Source: Desmodesmus armatus | Lineage: Eukaryota; Chlorophyta; Chlorophyceae; Sphaeropleales; Scenedesmaceae | Assembly: GCA_007449985.2 (NCBI GenBank) | Contig: VIIQ02000161.1 | Location: 1 to 64,000 of the forward strand | Reading direction: 5' to 3' | DNA: 64,000 nt | Shown: positions 20,653-31,646 of the stretch, one piece after another | Layout: every line of letters begins with the position of its first letter | Numbering within the stretch: position 1 is the first letter of the stretch | Notes under the pieces: model-generated | What the model was told of the DNA's origin: nothing | Databases searched by the model: none | What the model saw: the letters and a program-made list of their open reading frames with translations, nothing else | Translations under genes and position numbers: made by a program

Positions 20653-23600
20653 ATGTCAAATCCAGATTATGCTGGGGTGTGGCAGAGTCTGCAAAGGAAG
20701 CTGGATGATAAAAAAACAAGCAAACAAGGCAGCTACAATGGTGGAGGAGCTCTACAAACATATGATAGGCGGTTTCACTTTCAGCAAGGACACTCACAGG
20801 AAGCTCCTCACCAAAGAGGTGAGCTGTTAGGACTGTCGTTTTGTGATGTTGCTGCAGGCACGGAGGTCAACTACTAGGGCTGTTGTGCTGTTGCTGTAGG
20901 CGTTGCTGTCCGAGGCAGCGCCTGAGGCGCAACATGATCTATTTACGCCACGTCACTGCCAAGTCAGCATGCCAGGTTGAACACAGCAACATGCCATGTT
21001 TATTCGACGTCATGTCAGTTGGCATGCCTGGCCGCGAATAGCAACATGCCGCATTGCCAATCATTGAATGCAACACTGCGGCCATCTACTGCAGGTTCCT
21101 CGGCGCTTGGCTGCAGCTGCTGTCAAGTGGGCTCAGCTTGGTGGGTGGAGGTCATCCTCCGCAAATTCTGTGATATTAGTATTGCAGTGCTTGATCAATT
21201 GCTTGCTGCCCAGCACACCTCGGAGCAGCACTCACTGGCAGCAGGTCAGCACAGCGCTTGTGCAGCAGCTGCAGGAGGCGGGGCTGTGGGATGCACTGCC
21301 AGGCATTCTGTCTGCTGCTGCGCGTGAGATGAATACACACGCAGCAGCCTTGCAGCAGCAGGCCCCGGCAGACATCAGCAGCAGCAGCAGCAGCAGCACC
21401 AATGCCACCCCATCGCACGCAGTGCTGATGTATGCGCTCCACCTCTTCAGCTCGCTTCCATGCCTTGTGACACTGTGGCCCTATCTCAACCTGCCGGGCC
21501 CGCTAGCCAGCATTACAGATGCAGCTCTGCAGCTAGCCGCAGCAGCAGTGCACTTCATGTGCAGCTTCCAGGAGCAGCCACAGCCTGAGGATGCTAAGGC
21601 AATTGTGACCAATCTGCTGCAAACCCTGTTGGTGGCCCTGCGCAAATGGGTGTTGATGGCTGCACCCGCTGTGTCAGCAAGGGCTTCAGTGGAGAATTCT
21701 GCACCCTCCAACAGCACAGTCCCTGCCAGGGCCAGCAGCGCTGCCAGCAGCAGCACAACGCAGGATACGGCCCAACAGCAGCAGCAGCAGCTGGTGCAGC
21801 AGCTGCTGCTGTCGCCTCACTGGCAGCGTGTCAGTGGCTTCATGATGGTAGCAGACTGCTATGCTGTGCTGCGTTCTGCGCAGCACCCCGCACCCGGTGA
21901 TCGCGACAGTGCAAGTGCTGGTAGCGGCAGCACCTCAGCAGCAATCACGCAACACCTCCTGAATCAGAACCACAGGCGTGCAGTATCCTTAGCTACTGAC
22001 TGGCAGGATGAGCTTCCGGCCGCACACCAGCAGCTGCTACAGCTGCTGGGTTGCAGCAGCAAGGGAGTGCTGTGGGCAGCAGGCATGCTGCTAGAGTACC
22101 AAGCAGCCTTTCAGGAAGTTGATATTCACAAGCCTGATGAGCAGTTCCTGCGGATTACCTCTGCAGCATATATCACTGCAAGTGGCTGGGCCTCAAGCCT
22201 CAGGCAAGTTGCACAGCAGCAGGCAGGACAGCACTTGGGCTCGGCAGCGCATGCTGTTGCGGGGGTCACAGCTGCTACCGCTGATGTGTTGCTGGCATCT
22301 GTCCTGCTACACTGCGCTGCTAACTGCCCCAGCCACAGCCATGGCGAGGCATACGTAAGCGTGTGCGAGGTGGCTGCCAAGTTTGCAGCATGGGCCTGGG
22401 GAGTGTATGACAGCAACGTACAGACAGCAACCACGGCACTGGCATTGACCAGCGAGCAGGCTCGCCAGCAGTATCAGGCCATGTGGGCTGAGATCGAGCA
22501 GCTAGCAGCAGCAGAGGGAGAGCAAATGCTGTTCCTCGCACACTCCCTTGCAAAGTTGCTGGATCTGCTGCGGCCGCCTGCCGGTGCAAGTGCTTGCAAG
22601 CCAGCGACCTCCGCTGCTGTGGCTGAGTTGAAAAGCGACGGCAGCAGCGGTGGCAGCAGCGGTGGCGGCAGCGGTGGCAGCAGCGGTGGCAGCAGCGGTG
22701 GCGGCAGCGGTGGCAGCAGCGGTGGCAGCAGCGGTGGCGGCAGCGTGGCAGCAGCGGTGGCAGCACCAGCAGCATCGTGGGGCCTACCGTCAGAGCTGTA
22801 TTCGAAGTTGGTGCTGCTTTTGAAGCGGTCAGTGGGCACTGCAGCTATAGGCATGACCTGCACTTCTACCTGACCTCTGCGGGGTTGATCAGCCATCAGA
22901 GTGCCAGTGCTGCAGCAGGTGCCACAGCAGTGGCATCATGGAGGCGGCCTCCGAGGGGTGTGCAGAGTCTGACAGCAACCCTGCAGGATCTTGTGCGGCT
23001 AGGGGTGACTGTTGAGCAGCTACAGCCACAGTGCGAAGGGTTCACAAACGTGTGGTACTCAGCTTGGAACAAGCAGCTGCAATGCTACAGAGGCGTGCCT
23101 GTGTTGACTGGTTTGACCACCCCACCGGGCAGCCCCCAGCAGCAGCAGCTGTTTGAGCTGCTGTGTAGTTTGCTGAAAACTGCGCAGCTGCTGGCAGGCT
23201 CGGGCCTGCATAACTGGCAGCTTATGGCCATCGGCCGCGTGTTGATAGCTGCAAACATCGCAGCAGCGGCGATTGGCTTGCAGTCACTGCGGCGGCCCAC
23301 TGCAGCTGCAGCTGTGGCAAATGCAGCAGGCAGCACAGCAGGCAGCAGCAACACAGCAGGACCGACTGCAGTCACTGCGGCGGCTGTCCCCGCTGCCAAC
23401 TCTGCGGCAGATCTAGATCTAGAGTCAACCCAGCCAGAGTCCCAGCAGGGGCCTTTGGTGCTGCTGGCTCAGCAGCAGCAGTGCCGCAGATGGAGAGCAG
23501 CAAGTCTGACAGCTGTGCTGATGCCCTGCTGATGGTCCCATGGCTGGTGCTGTTTGGGCGCTGCTGCCTGGCCCTGGCACAACCCATGTACTACAATTAC

Positions 23601-24182
23601 ATGCTTGCTCACGTCATCGGTGACCTGCCTCTGCCGCAGCGCCTCGCGTTTTGGGTGGTAGCTATACAGGCATGGCTGCAGGACAGCAGCACGTCAGCAC
23701 AGCTGGCCGCTGCTGGGCTGCACCCCAAAGCCCTGCTGCAGGCGCTGCAGGACACCTGCACAGCACTGCAGGGCCTGCAACTGACAGGCAGCAGGGCCGG
23801 TGCAGGGGGTGCCAGTCCAGATGTGCAGCAGCAGCAGGACCAGGACCAGGACCAGGACCAGGGTAGCTCATCTGCTGGGGGTGGTGGTGGCGCTGAGGGT
23901 GTGGATCTGGCCGGCCGGCTGCATGCCTTGGGTATGTGTCTCAGCTCCCTGCCTCTGTCCTGGGGCTGCAACAACCCCCTGTGCACCAACTTGGAGCGCC
24001 CTGCTGAGGCGGACATTGTGAAGGGCAAAGGTCGCAAGTGCAGCAGCTGCTGCATGGCTTACTATTGTGGCACGGCCTGTCAGGTCCAGCACTGGAAGAA
24101 GCACAAGCCGGTCTGCAAGGCTGTTGCTACAGCAGCTGCCGCTGCTGCTGCTGCTGCCAGCAGCAGTGCGCCTAAGCATTAG
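20653..24182 (+). pseudogene. MYND2: frameshifted tandem MYND zinc-finger copy
   Basis: Tandem paralogue of MYND1 with the same two-exon plan: 20653-20818, then 21095-24182, intron 276 nt. Exon 1 opens MSNPDYAGVWQSLQRKLDD and then goes out of frame at a seven-A run (20710-20716); with one A fewer it reads NKAATMVEELYKHM, matching MYND1. Exon 2 is open to a GGY-AGC repeat, where one base is missing at about 22744 (GGCAGCGTGGC in place of GGCAGCGGTGGC), and the homologous frame continues one frame over (VRAVFEVGAAFEAV). A third frame change lies between about 23370 and 23490, before ALLMVPWLVLFGRCCLALAQ. The C-terminal MYND finger is complete (CNNPLC...CSSCCMAYYCGTACQ, HWKKHKPVC). Three independent one-base lesions argue for a pseudogene unless they are assembly indels. 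Confidence 0.75.
22638..22745 (+). repeat. 33-nt minisatellite coding Gly-Ser repeats
   Basis: About three tandem 33-nt units of GGT/GGC and AGC codons, giving the 11-residue unit GGSGGSSGGSS in MYND2. One base is lost at the downstream end, which shifts the frame. Confidence 0.75.
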
Positions 24183-25068
24183 TCTGCTGGGACACCAACA
24201 TAGTTTGTGTGCACTGCACCAGACGGTTTGATGCTACTGCATGAGCTGCCAGGTTTGACCCGTGGCGGCTCTCGCCAGTTACAGCCCGGCCCTATGATTG
24301 CACGAGCAGCCGCAGCCGCCGCTGCCCTGCAGCAGCGCCCAAGCGGCCCCTCATGTGGCTTGTAAGGGAGGACTCCTGGCTGCGTTGGTGCTGCTGCTGG
24401 TTGTTGAATCTTTGCCGAGGCTTTTCAAAAGGGCTTTTGTGTACTTCATGTACGGCAGCCCGGGGCTGTCAGCATTGTCTGTTGTCAGCATAGCTGCGCG
24501 GACAGCCAGGGATAAGCAGCAGCTGTGCATAGGAGGGCTGTGGCTCTTAGAATTTTAAGCTGTTTGCTGTACAGCGGACAGTATCACCTGCGCTGAAGGA
24601 GTTTTGTTACATGTGCGGTTGCACAGCAGCTGTTGTGGTGACCTGGCAACAGCCATTGCTGTGGGTTGCATGAGCCTGCTGGCCCAGCTACGCTTTGTGC
24701 TTGATTGGGGCACCCAGGCGACTTGCTGACCATAGGGTCTTTGAGGCTTGGACTCCCTTTCTGCAGTTGTGTGTTGCTTGGCCTGGTGGACTCTGGGTGG
24801 ACTGGGTATCTGCAAAAAGGCAGCACGTGTGGCGCGGTTCTTGAGCGACCATTGACATATTCAATTGATTATAGAGTTTGCAGTAGTGTCTCCAGGCAAC
24901 GGCGTCGCTCATGTGCACAGTTGTCGTCCGATATATCTTTACGGTTGCGAGTTGAGGTTTAACGTCAGGGCCCTACCACCAAAGAGTCAGGCCGAGCGAA
25001 TCATGGCAAATGACTCTCAGCAATATCAAACGTATCAAGTTCCTATTCGAATCTAGCGCCGTGCAGCG
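24183..25068. other. MYND2-MYND3 spacer
   Basis: Holds the MYND2 3' flank (with TGTAA at 24361-24365, 180 nt past the stop, a possible poly(A) signal), a decayed antisense fragment of gene B (24300-24510) and then the MYND3 promoter. The conserved promoter block found before MYND1 and MYND2 is not recognisable here. Confidence 0.45.
24300..24510 (-). pseudogene. Gene B internal fragment upstream of MYND3
   Basis: Matches gene B at about 13690-13870. The shared stretches CGGCCCCTC..TGGCTTGT, TTGGTGCTGCT..TGGTT and GGGCTGTCAGCA occur in the same order and orientation, with indels and frame loss between them. The gene B start region is missing. This is older and more decayed than the fragment before MYND2. 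Confidence 0.65.
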
Positions 25069-27509
25069 ATGGGGACCAACGTGGTCGGCATCTGGGAGCA
25101 GGTTGTCAAGCTGCTGCGGAAAGGGATCAAGGACCCTGCAAGCTACGCTGATCGTTCCTTGTATGCTAGTGCTGAGGTCTTACTTACCAAGCTGAAGAGC
25201 CTCCCACCACCACCCAAATCAGCCTGGAAGAAGCTGGTGCAGCAACTGCAGGTGCGCTGTTGCACAGCTGCTGCCACACAGCACTCCCTGTTGAGAAGGC
25301 AACCTGTGTTTCTTAGAAGCCACGCTGCTCAATCGTGTGGGCAGCATGCCCCCGTGTTGGTGAAAGCGCTCAATGCAGCATGCATGCAGAACGCTGCATC
25401 ACTGCAGTCTAGTGCATGGCTGCACAACAGTCCCCGTGAGGCAACACTTTGATGTGATATCACGACTAGTATGATGACCTGATAGTATCCTGCCAGCTCC
25501 TTTTGTTCCTGTTTGGCATGGTCATGAGAAATGCAGTCGACAAGGTGCAACAGCAGCCGGTACAGCTGGTGGTTGCTGCCTGATTGGCTGTTTTGCCCAT
25601 CATGGGTCTAGGCCTCGCTCCTCATGGATCCCGTTTGTTTTCGCCTGCCATATGCATGCCCATGCGCTGCACAACAGGTGCCTCTGCTCATAGGAACGGC
25701 GCTCAGCACAGCAGCCCAACACAGCCCAAATTCTCCAGGCACAAATGCAGTCCTGGCAGCGTTGGATGCCCTACTGACCTCAGCAACAGCAGCAGGCTTT
25801 ATCAAGGATGAAGGTGCTGCCGGGACTTTAGGGAGCAGCATTCGGCAGCAGTTGCAGCAAGTTGGGGTGCTGCAGCATCTCACTACGGTCATGGCAGCAC
25901 AGGCTGCAGACCTGCGCAGTGATGCAGCAGCACTAGCAGGCCTGAGCCAGGACGAACTTGGTCGCTATGCAGCCAGCTGCACCAGTGTGCCACACGTGGC
26001 ACGTCTTTGCCTGCCACAGACCAGTCTGTACTGCAGCTTGGCAAAGCTGTGGGGTGCCCTATTTCAGCATGACGCTGCAACCAAACTTGCCTGGCTGTGT
26101 GACACCAGCAGCTACACAGAGGCCGCCATGCAGCTGTGCACAGCAGCGCTGCAGCACACCAGCAGCATGCTGCAGTATGTAATCCCTGCTGTGCAGCAGA
26201 GGGCGCCGCAGCAAGCAGCCAAGCTTTTGGAGATAGAGCGCTGGGCAGCAGGAGTGGCAGTGAACTTTGGCGACTGCCTCGTCACCATGCTGGCCGACAC
26301 CGTGCGTGGACCAGCCCTAGCGCAGGACAGCCGGCAGCAGCAGGCAGTGGCGCTGCTGCAGCCGCTGCTGCTGTCTCCTCACTGCCTGCCCTGTCTTGCA
26401 TCATTGTTGGTGCTGCATGCGTGCTGGGTTACCACAGCTGGCAAGCTGCAGGCAGTCAGTGACAGCCAGTCGCTGGAAGCAAGCCGCCGCAGTAGCAGCA
26501 CTGCTGCTGTTAGTAGTGGCAGCAGAGGCGGCAGCAGGGGCAGTCCACTAAACAGGGGTAGACAGCAGCAGCAGCAGCAGCAGCAGCGTGATGGTGATTC
26601 TCCTGCTGTTGTTAGTGCGGGCGCCAGCAGCAGCAGCAGGGCAGCTGGGCCCGTGCATGTTGTTGGGGCGGACACGCTAACTTCCTGTCAGTTGAAGGTG
26701 TTCCAGGTGTTGGGCTTATCCCCACAGCTAGCAGCAATGGTGAGCCTACTTCCCAAACCCTCCTCCAGACTGCAGCACACACTAGTATCCCTGATTTATG
26801 CATTTGGGCTCTGCTGTAATGCTGCTGTGGGTATGGTGCAGTCAGCAGTGCAGCAGCAGCCTGGGGTGTCCCCAGCGCCACTGACGGAGCTGGAGCAGCA
26901 GCGCTGGCGGTTCAAGCAGCAGCTGTGGCTGCTGCTTCCGTCAGTGCTGCTGCCAGCTGCCGCCAGGCTCCTTGTGTCAGCTGCCTACGATGGGTCTGCC
27001 AGTCATACCGACAATGTCATTGTCGCTCGGAGCGTGATGTTGCTTATTCAACATAGCAGCCAGGCACTTGAAGTGTCTCCCATGCTGCACAGCTGGTTGG
27101 GGGGCAATTGGATGGACTACAGGCCACCACACTCTGCTTGGGTGGGTGAGGTGCTGGATGGTGTGCTGCAGCTATTGAACCAGTCACTGCTGCAGCAGCA
27201 GCCACAGCGCCAAGCAGCCAGTGCATCAGGCGACCCTCGTCAGGGCAGCAGCACCGGCCCCAGCAACAGCACCACCACCAGCAGCAACACCACCACCACC
27301 AGCAGCAGCAGCAGCAGAAATGGCGGCAGCTACCTGTCGCCTGGCAGTGTTGCGGGCACACAGAAACTTGACCACGCACCTCATCTCCTGAAACTGCTGT
27401 TGTTGTTCCTATCTGATATCTTGAAATGTCCGTCGTTTGGCAGCGGCAGCGGCAGCAGCGGCAGCGGCGGCAGCGTTGGCAGCGTCGGCAGCGGCGGCAG
27501 CAACAGCAA

Positions 27510-27550
<41 letters not shown>

Positions 27551-28845
27551 CAGCCAGCTCAATTGGGGGCAGACACACTGTTGTTGACGGTACATCTGCT
27601 GAGGCCACTCCTCTGACTGTGACAGTACCACAGCCAGTTGCCGACAGATTTGTTGAGGTGTGCGCTGCTATGGAGGCCGGGCTGCGAGCAGCTGACACAG
27701 CAGCACTGCAAGGCATAAGCTGCCCCGATCCTGTAAGGATTGACATGCTCTTGCAGTGCTCACCGGATGGTTTTGACACGGGGGTTGATGGCAGCAGGAT
27801 GTACATCCCCAAGTCCCCGCTTTTCCTGCACTTGGGCCTCAGAGGTCCTACAGCACAGGCTCTGGAGCGGCGGCAGCTATACAGTCTGCTGGGCACCATA
27901 CACAAGCTGGGCCGTAGCAATGCAGGGGTGGGGGGTGATGGGTGCTGGGGCCAGCAGGAGGTCAACAGGTGCTGCTGGGCAGCTGCGCAGGCAGCTAACG
28001 ATCTGTTGCAGGCAGCTCTGCCAGCAGCACCAGCAGACGAGCAGGCACAGGGCACACCAGCAGCTGCAGTGGAGCAGCTCGAGGTGGAGTACCTGCCCAG
28101 CCTTGTTCTGTTTGGACGCAGCTGTGCGATTTGGGCAGAGCAGTTGAAAAAGCAGGCACCTAAGGTCATGCTGCTGCTAGCGTCTGAGCCAGCAGTGCAG
28201 CAGCAGCAGCAGCAGCAGACGGACTTAGTCGCAGAGGCGGATGCGGAGGAGGGGGACGAGGAGCAGGCAGGGGTGCAGGGAGGGGTGCAGCGAGAGATGC
28301 AGGGAGAGGTGTGCGTACCCTACAATGCAGCACAGGTGTGTATCCCCGCCCAGCCAGGGACGGAAGCAGCATCTTCACTCAGTGGGCCTTCTTGTGCGCT
28401 GGAGTTGTTTGTAGCCACAGTGTCTTCCTGGGTGGGTGGCCTCACATCTCCCGCAGCGCACACAGCACTAGCAGCTGTTGCCGGTGGGGACTTGCAGCAG
28501 TTCAGGCAGCAGCTGGAGGCGCTGGCGGCAGCTCAGCAGGCGGTGCGGCAGGAGGGACTGGCAGCACTAGTGCAGCAGCTGCAAGCAACCGGGGTGATGC
28601 TGAGCAGCATTTCAGTGCCGCATTTCTGCAATAACCCCGCCTGTGTGAACGCCAGCCGGCTCACAGAGGTGCAGCTGGTGTCGGGGCGCAGCTGCATCTG
28701 TGCGGGGTGCCGCACTGCCCGCTACTGTGGGCGGGTCTGTCAGAGGCAGGCCTGGACGCAGCACAAGCCCGTGTGCAAGGCCCTGGCAGCTGCTGCAGCT
28801 GCAGCCTCAGCAGCAGCAGCAGCAGCAGCAGCAGGTGCACAGTAG
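25069..28845 (+). CDS. MYND3: intact MYND zinc-finger protein
   Basis: Two exons, 25069-25251 and 25678-28845, phase-0 intron of 426 nt, giving 1,116 residues without interruption. Exon 1 begins MGTNVVGIWEQVVKLLRKG. The body is helical and Ala/Leu/Gln-rich with Ser/Gly/Asn low-complexity linkers (27430-27560 and 26480-26600). Stretches such as YLPSLVLFGRSCAIWAEQL and QRWRFKQQLWLLLP correspond to conserved positions of MYND1/2 (MVLFGRCCLALAQ). The C-terminus is a complete MYND finger: FCNNPACVNA...CICAGCRTARYCGRVCQ, then WTQHKPVCK, and a poly-Ala tail. Sequence similarity to MYND1/2 is low outside the finger and the VLFGRxC block, so this is the most diverged and best preserved of the three. 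Its function is unknown; a protein-interaction or chromatin adaptor role is the family expectation. Confidence 0.8.
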
Positions 28846-29226
28846 AAGTCCTAGGCCTGCATGGCGGCTGTCGTTTGGCAAGGTGTTGGTCATGATTCCA
28901 GTTACAGACAGTACATCAGCTGTAGCTGCTTCACGCTCCCTGCAGTGGCCTTTTGGTGCTGTTTTCTGTGACAGGTCACGGTTGTGCTGCTGCACTTTCA
29001 CACCAAGCTGCTGCGCTGCGGCCAAGCACTTGCCTGCTAGGCCCTGTTGGACACCAGAAGTGCTTTTGTGATGTCTGGTAGTGCGCGCGAGCTATGAAAT
29101 AAAAAGCTCCAGCGTCTGTTGTGGCCATTGTGCTCACCTGCCAGGTGCACTGTATGCCTTCTACCTACACAAGGTGCCGCCCAGGGCCTTTTTGTTTCAG
29201 TTGTTGGTACTCTGTTGCGTACTCAG

Positions 29227-29310
29227 TTACTTACGAGTAAGGGTGTGCTGTGTTGCGTCAGGCCCACACGGTGTGGTTGAAAGCACCGCACTGGTGTTGT
29301 CGAGGCTCAA
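29227..29310. repeat. Duplicated MYND 3'-flank segment (copy 2)
   Basis: Matches 19955-20041. Here it follows the MYND3 3' flank directly, which shows the undisturbed order of the ancestral unit. Confidence 0.6.
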
Positions 29311-31140
29311 TGGATGTCACTCCTCAGCAGGGTTTGTCGGTAGCTCACAGGGAATAGTGTGACTGTTGCCGGCAACCGCGCGCGCATGCACGTGATGCCA
29401 TGTTCAGCAGCAAGTGACAGGCGTTGTTCAAGGGGTTGGGTTAGGCTTTAGGAGGTTGCGCGGGTTTAGGGTTGCGTTGCGCCGGCGCTCCCAAGCTTGT
29501 GAGTCCTTAAATGAGTTGAAAGTTGAGTTGAACTTGAGCCATGACTTCACAGTGTGGCTAGTGCGTCAAAGATTCTGGTGACTGTGGCATAGCTTGGACA
29601 ATCCTTGCACTGAGCGTGTGTACAATGTATTACAACTTCGTGCATGTGCACACATGCACCCTGGGCCAGGCACCACATGCACCCAACTGCATCTGGCCAG
29701 GACCTGCAGGTATCGCTGACAGCACTGTGCTAGCACATCATATCCTGCAGCAAAAGCAGATGCTCTTTGGGGCTGCAACACTCACCAACACATGAGAAAC
29801 ATCTGCGTATAGACGCAACTGCCAGTGCACACTGACGGCGAATGCGGGCGGTCAATGCTGCTGCAGGTGCACAACTGGATGATACAAACAACAGTGCAAT
29901 GTGCACGCTGTACACATGTGAAAAATCAGGTGTGTATGCAAACATGGATGACATCAGCGAGATGTCCTTACACACCCTGCATGCCCCATTATGTCCCTGA
30001 ACTGGGTGCAGATGGGGGGCATGCACAACACACCATTCAGGTCCCACGCGTGGTGCTTTGACGAAGCTGTCAGCCTGAACTCACGACAACCAGTTGGGGC
30101 ACTGGTCCCGACTTCAGCAGTATGTGCCGGCTGCATGATGACAAGGTTCACTGGCTGGCCAACCAGCTGCCGCAAGCAAGCATACAACTACGCATCGTCA
30201 TCACACATGCCACTGGCAATGGCAAAGGATGCTGCACTCACATGCAATGCAATCATCACAACCTGCAAGCAAGCAACAGGCGAGGCAGCCACCAAAAAGA
30301 CGCTGTCCAATACGCCATCACTGTTGTTGCACCTTGCTGTTGCACTTTCTTGTTGCACCTTGAATATGACTGCAGTGCCCGGAATATTTGTCACCAACTC
30401 CTGTAGGCTTGCTGAGCCGCACACAAAAAGACTGCATACATAACAGCAGCACACCATATGCCGCAGTTGCACTGCCCTGAGCGCTGGCTCGCACATGCTG
30501 AAAAAAGCACGAGACGGTCGAGTGTGAATGAGCGCTACCCATACAGGGCTCCAATGCAAAAGTTGCTATAGAGCCCTGCTGAAACACCTAACGGGCGACA
30601 CACATGTACAAAAGTGTGCTGGAAGGCGGACCATTCTGGAGCTTGTGGAGCGAAAATCAGGCGGTATGCGTGATTGCAGAAAAGGGTGTTGCGCATGGCT
30701 GCAAACCCAGGCACACCCTTAGATGCGCCCAGTGTGCCGGCTTGCGGCAAGCCCTGGACGCCAAACCCTGCGCAACAGCTGCCAACCGCAAGAAGGCCAT
30801 GAATATACACAAGGAGGCTGGCACATCAACTGCACAACGGAAGGCCAGTCAACCCTGCTGTCTCCCACCACTTGCTGCACCCCCAACAGAATGCTGAAGG
30901 GTGTGCGAAGCACCCCAGATTGAATACCTCACACCCATAGTCTTACAAGCCGAGGTCGTCAGGAGTCTGGGTGCTGCTGTGGGGGAAGAGAAGGGAGCGT
31001 GCTGTGCCACGATATGTGCAACTGCTGACACACCAGCAACACAGCAGCACCCATCCACCATCCTGACCTCCCAAAGGCACACTTGACAGGGTATTACTGC
31101 GGAAACCACACCCATGATGGTATCATACACAAGGGAACAG

Positions 31141-31178
31141 AAGCGGTAGAGACAGCATGAAGCGGTAGAGACAGCATG
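31141..31178. repeat. 19-nt perfect tandem duplication
   Basis: Two adjacent identical 19-nt units (AAGCGGTAGAGACAGCATG). Confidence 0.85.
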
Positions 31179-31521
31179 CATGACTACAAAGGTTGGTGAG
31201 CCAACTCTCGACACTCACTGTACACAACACGAGCAACGCAGCCCAGCACCTGGGGGTTTGCAGCGCCTGCAAGACGACCGATAAAAACCAGCCGCAGCTG
31301 ACTGATCACGATCAGCACTCAAAGCACGCGCACCTGATGTGCTGCAGGGCCGTAGCTCCTTCGCCCCATTCACCACCAGCAGTCATGCATGCATTAATTG
31401 GCGGCGCGCCACAGGGCGGGGCCAGCAGTAGGGGGTTGAACCCCCTGCCGACCACCCTCCCTCATCTAGGCTACCACCGCAAAGGATGGCATGCTCAGGC
31501 AGAGGGCAAAATAGATGACAT

Positions 31522-31646
31522 CCAACACTTTCTGCATGCATGCTTTGTGACAAGCTGCAACCAAACTGCCCAGCCAGACCCGATCCGTCCTGACATGATC
31601 AAACTACCCTCACTCACCCAACACTTTCTGCATGCATGCTTTGTGA
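31522..31646. repeat. 29-nt direct repeats 96 nt apart
   Basis: The same 29 nt, containing CTTTCTGCATGCATGCTTTG, occur at 31522-31550 and 31618-31646. The intervening 67 nt are not repeated. They could flank a small insertion or result from slippage. Confidence 0.75.

Noticed and set aside
29440..29480. Interstitial telomere repeat (TTTAGGG)
   Set aside because: Only one exact unit with a few degenerate neighbours; chance is likely in G/T-rich sequence.
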